From: Chloroflexota bacterium
GTDB lineage: Bacteria > Chloroflexota > Limnocylindria > Limnocylindrales > CSP1-4
Length of the DNA stretch: 10,452 nucleotides
Direction: 5' to 3'
Assembly: GCA_005880805.1 (NCBI GenBank)
Contig: VBFZ01000014.1
Coordinates: forward strand, 1-10,452
The position numbers were made by a program, and so were the translations under genes. Of this stretch, positions 5,912-10,452 are shown one piece after another (position 1 is the first letter of the stretch; the number at the start of each line of letters is the position of its first letter). The notes beneath the pieces were generated by a model. The model made no database searches and was not told the DNA's origin. It worked only from the letters and a program-made list of their open reading frames with translations.

Positions 5912-7015
5912 ATGACTCCCAGACCTGCTGGTCGCCGACCGGGGGGAACCGGCGTCGCCGTTCGAACCCAACCGCTTGTTCGAGATCGTTCCTCGGGCGC
6001 GCCATATCGCGTCGAGTTCGACGTGCGGACGGTCTACGACTTCGTGTTCAGCCTGTCGCGTGACGCCGGCTCGACCGAGGACATCCCCGAGTCGGATCGG
6101 CGCTGGCTGACCGAGGCCAAGGCGACCCTGCCAGAGCGGCTCTCATCTGATTTCGACATCCTGTTCGGCTCCGAGCACGCGGTCATCGTGGCGGGGCTGG
6201 CAGTCGATCGGCCGGACGTCACCTCGGCGGCCGGGCTGGTCGATCTCGTGGCGGCGACACAGCCCGACGAGATCACGCAGCTCATGTTCGCGGGTGCCTC
6301 GCACGACCCCGAGATGCGTCCGGTCGTCGAGCGGGCACTGGCCGGTGACAAGCAGGCGGTCTTCGACCTGACGTGCGACTACCCGGAAGAGAAGCGCGAG
6401 GTCATGGTCCGGGCGGTCACCAAGCGATCGGAGATGAAGGATGCGATCCTCGCCGTGCTCTCGGCGTGGCGAGCGCCGTTCGAGGACATCGAGGAACGCG
6501 TGAAGGACATTCTCGACCGCGACGTCGAGATGCGGTCGTCGGACGTGCGGACCCTGGAGCCGGTCGAGCTGGTCGAGAAGACCACGGGTGGGCTGCGCTA
6601 CCTCTCCGAGCGTGGCGTCCGACGGGTCATCCTGGCGCCCAGCTACTTCGCCCGGCCGTACAACATGGTCATGTCGGCCGACGACTGGCGGCTGTTCGGC
6701 TACCCGGTCGCGGACGCGGCGATCGAGGGCGACGACACGCTGGCTCCGCCGCAGGGCGTCGTGCGCCTTCATCGTGCGCTGGGCGACGAAACGCGGCTTC
6801 GGATCCTCAAGCTGCTGACCGACGGCGACCGCTACCTGACCGAGATCGCGGCACAGCTCGAGCTGTCGAAGCCGACCATCAAGCACCACCTGGCCCTGCT
6901 TCGAGCGGCCGGCCTCGTGACCGTCACCGAGGAAGGCGGCCTGACCTACTACAGCCTCAGAAGGCCACGTCTCGATGAGGCGTCGGTCGAGCTGAAGCGC
7001 TTCCTCATCAACTAG
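5912..7015 (+). CDS. ArsR-type winged-helix regulator with large N-terminal domain
   Basis: The product has 367 residues. A compact winged-helix domain sits at the C-terminus, residues about 284-350: RLHRALGDETRLRILKLL, then a recognition helix in LSKPTIKHHLALLRAAGLV and a wing ending in GGLTYYSLR. This is the ArsR/SmtB layout. Ahead of it is a mostly helical region of about 250 residues, starting near YRVEFDVRTVYDF (32-44), that resembles the uncharacterised N-terminal domain of other long ArsR-like regulators and probably senses a ligand or mediates dimer contacts. The classical metal-site ELCVCD motif is absent and there is only one Cys (C155), so it is probably not an arsenic or zinc sensor of the known type. 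The first 30 residues are Arg/Pro-rich and may not be native, but no better in-frame start is seen; a GAGG lies 13 bases before the ATG. It is divergent from the M16 operon. Confidence 0.88.
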   Translation: MTPRPAGRRPGGTGVAVRTQPLVRDRSSGAPYRVEFDVRTVYDFVFSLSRDAGSTEDIPESDRRWLTEAKATLPERLSSDFDILFGSEHAVIVAGLAVDRPDVTSAAGLVDLVAATQPDEITQLMFAGASHDPEMRPVVERALAGDKQAVFDLTCDYPEEKREVMVRAVTKRSEMKDAILAVLSAWRAPFEDIEERVKDILDRDVEMRSSDVRTLEPVELVEKTTGGLRYLSERGVRRVILAPSYFARPYNMVMSADDWRLFGYPVADAAIEGDDTLAPPQGVVRLHRALGDETRLRILKLLTDGDRYLTEIAAQLELSKPTIKHHLALLRAAGLVTVTEEGGLTYYSLRRPRLDEASVELKRFLIN

Positions 7016-7057
7016 GCGCGTCTGTTTGCCCGCCATTCATCCGCCGACAACACCGGC

Positions 7058-7079
7058 GAGTTAGATAACTGACTAACAC
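7058..7079. promoter_or_regulatory. Operator palindrome 2 (GAGTTAG-N8-CTAACAC)
   Basis: GTTAG (7060-7064), eight bases and CTAAC (7073-7077) repeat the core and spacer length of operator 1, while the spacer sequence differs (ATAACTGA against TGTTTCAT). The right arm extends to CTAACAC in both sites. It lies between the regulator stop and the small His-rich gene, 43 bases before that gene's start. TAGATA within it may be a -10 element, but no convincing -35 element is seen. The site implies that the small gene is controlled separately from read-through of the regulator. Confidence 0.7.
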
Positions 7080-7106
7080 AAGAGAGATCGAACAGACGAC
7101 ATCGCG

Positions 7107-7112
7107 AAGGAG
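7107..7112 (+). promoter_or_regulatory. Ribosome binding site of the His-rich small gene
   Basis: AAGGAG seven bases before a GTG codon at 7120. This strong site supports the non-ATG start and shows that the small gene is translated on its own. Confidence 0.8.
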
Positions 7113-7119
7113 ATCGAGC

Positions 7120-7413
7120 GTGGAATTCTCAAATCCGGACATCCACTCGGCGATTGTCGAGGAGCGAATCGCCGAACTGCAGCAGGAGGCCTCCCGGGAT
7201 CATCTCGCGCAGCTGGCGCACAACGGCCAGCCGCCCGATGAGTCCGAGGTGCGCGTTCACGGTGCCGGCCTGAGGGGTCGCCTCGGGCATCGACTCATCG
7301 CGCTGGGGCGGGTGATCGAAGGCGCCGAAGACACGGCAGGTGACGGGCACGGGCAGGCACATCCCCACGGGCAGGCACACCCGCACGCCTCCAACGATCC
7401 CCAGGCTGCCTGA
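7120..7413 (+). CDS. Small protein with His-rich C-terminal tail, function unknown
   Basis: The product has 97 residues from a GTG start with a strong AAGGAG site. Residues 8-35 (IHSAIVEERIAELQQEASRD and on) look like one long amphipathic or coiled-coil helix. Residues 51-68 (LRGRLGHRLIALGRVIEG) form a second amphipathic, basic helix. The tail (75-90) is GDGHGQAHPHGQAHPHA, with five His in a Gly/Pro/Gln setting made by an 18-bp duplication; such tails can bind divalent metals. There is no signal peptide or clear transmembrane helix. It follows the ArsR-type regulator by about 100 bp, behind a second copy of the operator, so it is probably that regulator's target or partner. The helix pair resembles small proteins I associate with high-GC bacteria, but I cannot name the family. 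Confidence 0.75.
   Translation: MEFSNPDIHSAIVEERIAELQQEASRDHLAQLAHNGQPPDESEVRVHGAGLRGRLGHRLIALGRVIEGAEDTAGDGHGQAHPHGQAHPHASNDPQAA
7348..7383 (+). repeat. Two-copy 18-bp tandem repeat coding for the His-rich tail
   Basis: CACGGGCAGGCACATCCC (7348-7365) is followed directly by CACGGGCAGGCACACCCG (7366-7383), matching at 16 of 18 positions. Each copy encodes a GQAHPH-like unit, so the duplication doubled the histidine cluster. Confidence 0.75.
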
Positions 7414-7414
7414 A

Positions 7415-7735
7415 GGCCGTCACGCCCGATACGCCGACGCGTGCAACATCCTGGTGCCCGATCCCGGCGAGAGCCGCCACAAGCTAGTGGTGCTCCGGCG
7501 CCACGGTGAGGAGGTCGGCCGGAACTTCGACGAGATCGAGAAGACGTCGCTCATCGAGTCGGACCTGGGGCCGGACCGCCAGTCCGCAGCCGACGTGATC
7601 GCGAACCTCCGTGCGCAGGCCGACGAGGGCATCGAGCACGTGATCGTCAACATGCCGGACGTCCACGACCTCCGCTACATCGAAACCTTCGGCCGCGAGA
7701 TCATCCCGGCTGTCGCGGAGCTCGTCCCCGCCTAG
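7415..7735 (+). pseudogene. C-terminal remnant of a luciferase-like (F420-type) oxidoreductase
   Basis: About 105 residues from RHARYADACNIL through HKLVVLRRHGEEVGRNFDEI to EGIEHVIVNMPDVHDL and FGREIIPAVAEL match the C-terminal third of LLM-class flavin/F420-dependent oxidoreductases as I know them. The family usually has about 280-340 residues; the N-terminal barrel strands that hold the cofactor are missing. Upstream the frame runs back into the His-rich gene in another phase with no family resemblance, and no ribosome site or start fits the homologous part. There are no internal stops, so the deletion is recent, or it reflects an assembly join. Similarity starts about 10 bases after the stop of the small gene, which suggests the deletion ended there. 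A truncated but translated protein is possible but could not bind cofactor normally. Confidence 0.7.
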
Positions 7736-7760
7736 CCGGTCCCACGCCAAACTCGGGGCC

Positions 7761-7874
7761 TGACTCCCGGACGAGTCAAATTGGGGGACCAGCGAAGGCG
7801 GCAATCCGCCCATTCGTACAAAGACTTCACGGGCCACGTTGGGTCGTCCGGGAATTTGACTCCGCCCGGAGTCA
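7761..7874. repeat. Inverted pair of REP-like palindromes in a convergent gap
   Basis: The left hairpin TGACTC-CCGGAC-GAGTCA (7761-7778) and the right hairpin TGACTCC-GCCC-GGAGTCA (7857-7874) are each palindromic. They also form a larger inverted repeat through the flanking GTCAAATT / AATTTGAC. Each is bordered by G-rich sequence (GGGGGACC on the left; GGGTCGTCCGGG on the right). This two-hairpin, head-to-head form is that of a BIME/REP element. It lies between a plus-strand remnant and the minus-strand carB gene, whose TGA stop is the last three bases of the right palindrome. It may act as a two-way transcription end or as a mobile palindromic repeat. Confidence 0.65.
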
Positions 7875-10452
7875 GACGAGGACGGGCTCGGCTGGCCGGC
7901 GTTGAGAGGAGGGCACCCACTCGTGGAGCGGGCGAACCTCGGCCAGACGTGAGACGACGGTCGGGTCGAGGGCCTCCGCGGCCGCGACCGCCGTCTCGAT
8001 GGCCGTGAGGCAGAGGATGCCCTCGGCGACGGCTGCGTGCCGGATCTCGGCCGCATCGCGGACCGCGCCGGATTGCGGCGCCGGCGTGTTGACGACGAGG
8101 CCGACCGACCCTGAGGCAATCATGTCGAGGAGCGCGACGGGGGCGTCCGGGTACTCGGGCGATGAAGGCTCGCCGACCTTGGCGACGAGCATCGCCTCGA
8201 AGCCTGCTTCTGCCAGGGCGGCCGCCGTACCGCTGGTTGCCGCGAGGCGGTACCCCGCGGAGGCAAGGGCCCGTGCGAGTCGAGGCAGGAGCGGCCGGTC
8301 GCGGTCGGCGATCGAGACGACGGCAATCCCGCCCGCTGCGCGGGATGGAGGTGGAACGAGTGCGGCTCCGAGCAGCGCCTTCGCCGTCGCGACCCTCGGA
8401 TCCTCGTGAATGCCGATCACCTCACCCGTCGACTGCATGCCAGGTCCGAGTGATGGATCGACGCCGCGGAGCTTCGCCGTGGAGAACGCCGGCGCCTTGA
8501 CCGCGGTGAAGGGAGGCGGCGGCAGGAGGCCGTTCGACCAGCCCATCGACTCGAGGCTCTCCCCGAGCGCCACGCGGACCGCGAGCTCGACCATCGGGAC
8601 GCCGGTCACCTTCGAAAGGAAGGGCACGGTTCGCGACGCTCGCGGGTTGACCTCGATGACGTACACGCCGTCCTCGCGCACGATGAACTGCGCGTTGACC
8701 AGTCCGTGCGCGCCGAGCGCCCGGGCAACCCGCTCCATCGCGGCCACGATCAGGCCCTGGTCGGCATCCGAGACGGTCTGCGGGGGGAAGACACCGACCG
8801 AGTCACCCGAATGAACGCCGGCCTGCTCGACGTGCTCGAGGAGTCCGGGGATGAGGACGGTCGAACCGTCCGAGACGGCGTCGACGTCGACCTCCACGCC
8901 CTCGAGGTAGCGGTCGATCCGCACCGGGCGGTCTGGATCCACCACGGTCGCCGCGGCGAGCTGGCGGACGAGATCGTCAGGCGAGTAGCAGAAGTCGATT
9001 GCCAGCCCGCCGATCACGAATGAGGGCCGGACGATGACCGGGTAGCCGATCCGCTCGGCCAGGGTCAGCGCCTCCTCGACGCTGTGCGCCATACCACCTT
9101 CCGGTTGCGGGATGCCGAGGCGGTCCAGCAGCGCCGCGAACCGGGTGCGCTCCTCCGCCTGGTCGATGGCGTCCAGGTCGATGCCCAGGAGCGGCACGCC
9201 CGAGGCCGCGAGTGGCGCGGCGAGATTGAGCGGTGTCTGGCCGCCGAATTGCACGAACGCCGGGAGTGGCTCCTCCCCGTCCCGCGTCTCGGCGTCGACC
9301 ACGCTCCGGACCGACTCCGGATCGAGGGGCTCGAAGTAGAGGCGGGACGAGGCATCGAAGTCCGTCGATACCGTCTCCGGGTTCGAGTTGATCATGACCG
9401 CCTGCCAGCCGCGGGCACGGAGCGCTTCGGCGGCCTGCACGGCGCAGTAATCGAATTCGATCCCCTGCCCGATCCGGACCGGCCCCGAACCGATCACCAG
9501 CGCTGCGGGCCGCGAAACCGGCATGGCCTCGGGCGGCGAGCCGGCCGCCGCAAACGTTGCATAGAAATACGGGGTCTCGGCGGCGAACTCGGCCGCGCAC
9601 GTATCCACCATCGCGTAGCCAGGCCGCAGACCGACGCCCAGTCGGGCGGCGCGGACGTCGCTCTCCCCCACGCCCGCGAGCCCAGCCAGCTCCCGGTCGC
9701 CAAAGCCGGCTCGCTTGGCGGTGACGAGCAACGGGGCCTCGGAGGAAATGGCGTCCACGAGACTCGAGCCCGCGCGGCGTACCTCGCCTTCGATGCGGAC
9801 GTTGCGGCCCATCTCGGCCAGGAACCACGGGGCGATCCCGGTCACCTCGCGGATCATCGCCTCCGGCACGCCGCGGCGGAGTAGCGCGAGGATCCGCCAC
9901 AGCCTCGAGTCCGACGGCGCGAGGAACTGGCGCAGGACGATCGGTGCGGCAGTCCGCTCCGCGAGCCGCGTCGACTCGCAGGCCTGGCCCTGCTCGTCGA
10001 CCCAGCGAATCGGCTCGTCATCTTCGCGGTCGCCCGCGTAGACCTGCGCGAGGTAACCGAGCGTCGGCTTCCAGCCGATGTCCTCGGCCAGTGGGCCGGC
10101 GCCTGCCTGCTCGAGGCCGCGGAGCGCCTTGTTCAGCGCGGCTCCGAAGGTGCGATCGATCGCCATGACCTCGCCGGTCGCCTTCATCTGGCTGCCCAGG
10201 GATCGGTCGGCCGTGGGGAACTTGTCGAATGGGAAGCGCGGCAGCTTCACAACGACGTAGTCGAGTGCCGGCTCGAACGCCGCCACGGTCGTGCCGGTGA
10301 CGACATTGGGGATCTCGGCCAGCCGCCGCCCAACCGCGATCTGCGCCGCGACTCGCGCGATCGGGTAGCCCGTCGCCTTCGAGGCCAGGGCCGAGGAGCG
10401 GCTGACGCGGGGGTTGACCTCGATGACCGCGTACTCGGACGAGTCGGGCGAC
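7872..10452 (-). CDS. carB: Carbamoyl-phosphate synthase large subunit (N-terminus outside window)
   Basis: The frame runs from the right edge to a TGA at 7872-7874; 859 residues are visible. This subunit makes carbamoyl phosphate from bicarbonate, ATP and ammonia for pyrimidine and arginine synthesis. It enters within the first ATP-grasp domain (EYAVIEVNPRVSRSSALASK, then FEPALDYVVVKLPRF), passes through the oligomerisation domain (VDTCAAEFAAETPY), and continues with the second synthetase half (IGQGIEFDYCAVQAAEAL; GGQTPLNLA; YPVIVRPSFVIGG; EHVEQAGVHSGDS; VIEVNPRASRTVPF). It ends in the allosteric MGS domain from about position 8335 (GIAVVSIADRDRP, then ATSGTAAAL). About 290 N-terminal residues should lie beyond the edge. 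The oligomerisation domain is some 35-40 residues longer than in E. coli by eye, between about 9925 and 10100. All key ATP-grasp motifs in view are intact, so it should be functional. No small-subunit gene is in the window. Confidence 0.97.
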   Translation of the reverse strand, partial: SPDSSEYAVIEVNPRVSRSSALASKATGYPIARVAAQIAVGRRLAEIPNVVTGTTVAAFEPALDYVVVKLPRFPFDKFPTADRSLGSQMKATGEVMAIDRTFGAALNKALRGLEQAGAGPLAEDIGWKPTLGYLAQVYAGDREDDEPIRWVDEQGQACESTRLAERTAAPIVLRQFLAPSDSRLWRILALLRRGVPEAMIREVTGIAPWFLAEMGRNVRIEGEVRRAGSSLVDAISSEAPLLVTAKRAGFGDRELAGLAGVGESDVRAARLGVGLRPGYAMVDTCAAEFAAETPYFYATFAAAGSPPEAMPVSRPAALVIGSGPVRIGQGIEFDYCAVQAAEALRARGWQAVMINSNPETVSTDFDASSRLYFEPLDPESVRSVVDAETRDGEEPLPAFVQFGGQTPLNLAAPLAASGVPLLGIDLDAIDQAEERTRFAALLDRLGIPQPEGGMAHSVEEALTLAERIGYPVIVRPSFVIGGLAIDFCYSPDDLVRQLAAATVVDPDRPVRIDRYLEGVEVDVDAVSDGSTVLIPGLLEHVEQAGVHSGDSVGVFPPQTVSDADQGLIVAAMERVARALGAHGLVNAQFIVREDGVYVIEVNPRASRTVPFLSKVTGVPMVELAVRVALGESLESMGWSNGLLPPPPFTAVKAPAFSTAKLRGVDPSLGPGMQSTGEVIGIHEDPRVATAKALLGAALVPPPSRAAGGIAVVSIADRDRPLLPRLARALASAGYRLAATSGTAAALAEAGFEAMLVAKVGEPSSPEYPDAPVALLDMIASGSVGLVVNTPAPQSGAVRDAAEIRHAAVAEGILCLTAIETAVAAAEALDPTVVSRLAEVRPLHEWVPSSQRRPAEPVLV

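Noticed and set aside
7042..7058. CGCCG-N7-CGGCG hairpin after the regulator as a terminator
   Set aside because: The stem is only five base pairs with no T-run, and it abuts operator 2; too weak to call.
7340..7414. Start of the LLM-like frame within the His-rich gene
   Set aside because: This part is out of phase with the His-rich gene, which has the strong ribosome site, and shows no resemblance to the oxidoreductase family.

Overview
This is a GC-rich bacterial window. The codon third positions are strongly G/C, and the low-complexity Thr-Pro-Glu tails next to an ECF sigma factor are a style I associate with Chloroflexota. That phylum is my best guess, with Actinomycetota as the alternative; no rRNA or other marker is present to settle it. 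I see no tRNA, rRNA, CRISPR array or transposase.

Layout. At the left edge is the 3' end of a secreted or pilus-type beta-structured protein (+), followed by a small two-helix membrane protein (+) and a GC-rich hairpin. A minus-strand ECF sigma block then runs right to left: a membrane-anchored ETPEAT-repeat protein (2886-2395), an ECF sigma factor (2304-1702), and a single-pass putative anti-sigma factor with a Thr/Pro-rich outer tail (1705-986, ATGA overlap with the sigma gene). An ECF-type promoter, TGAAAC-N16-GTCTCA, lies in front of the first of these genes, so the block probably activates itself.

Upstream of it, also on the minus strand, is a two-gene operon of M16 zinc peptidases (5766-4423 and 4426-2993) with complementary halves of the active machinery. 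The first subunit has the HxxEH zinc site and lacks the Arg/Tyr pair; the second has lost HxxEH and keeps Arg/Tyr. The two products are expected to form one heterodimeric protease.

A 145-bp divergent intergenic region separates this operon from a plus-strand regulator (5912-7015). The regulator has a C-terminal ArsR-type winged helix joined to a large N-terminal domain. A palindrome with core GTTAG-N8-CTAAC overlaps its promoter. The same core, with the same 8-bp spacer, recurs upstream of the next gene, a small protein with a histidine-rich tail (7120-7413). This points to a regulator/target pair with autoregulation. Just behind the small gene is the C-terminal remnant of a luciferase-like (F420-type) oxidoreductase whose N-terminal two thirds are missing.

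The right quarter is the large subunit of carbamoyl-phosphate synthase (carB, minus strand), cut by the window edge. Its stop codon lies inside one of a pair of inverted REP-like hairpins that fill the convergent gap.

I find no obviously new defence or biosynthetic system. The points most worth following are the repeated operator with its fused ArsR regulator and His-rich partner, and the self-contained ECF locus with two repeat-tailed membrane proteins.
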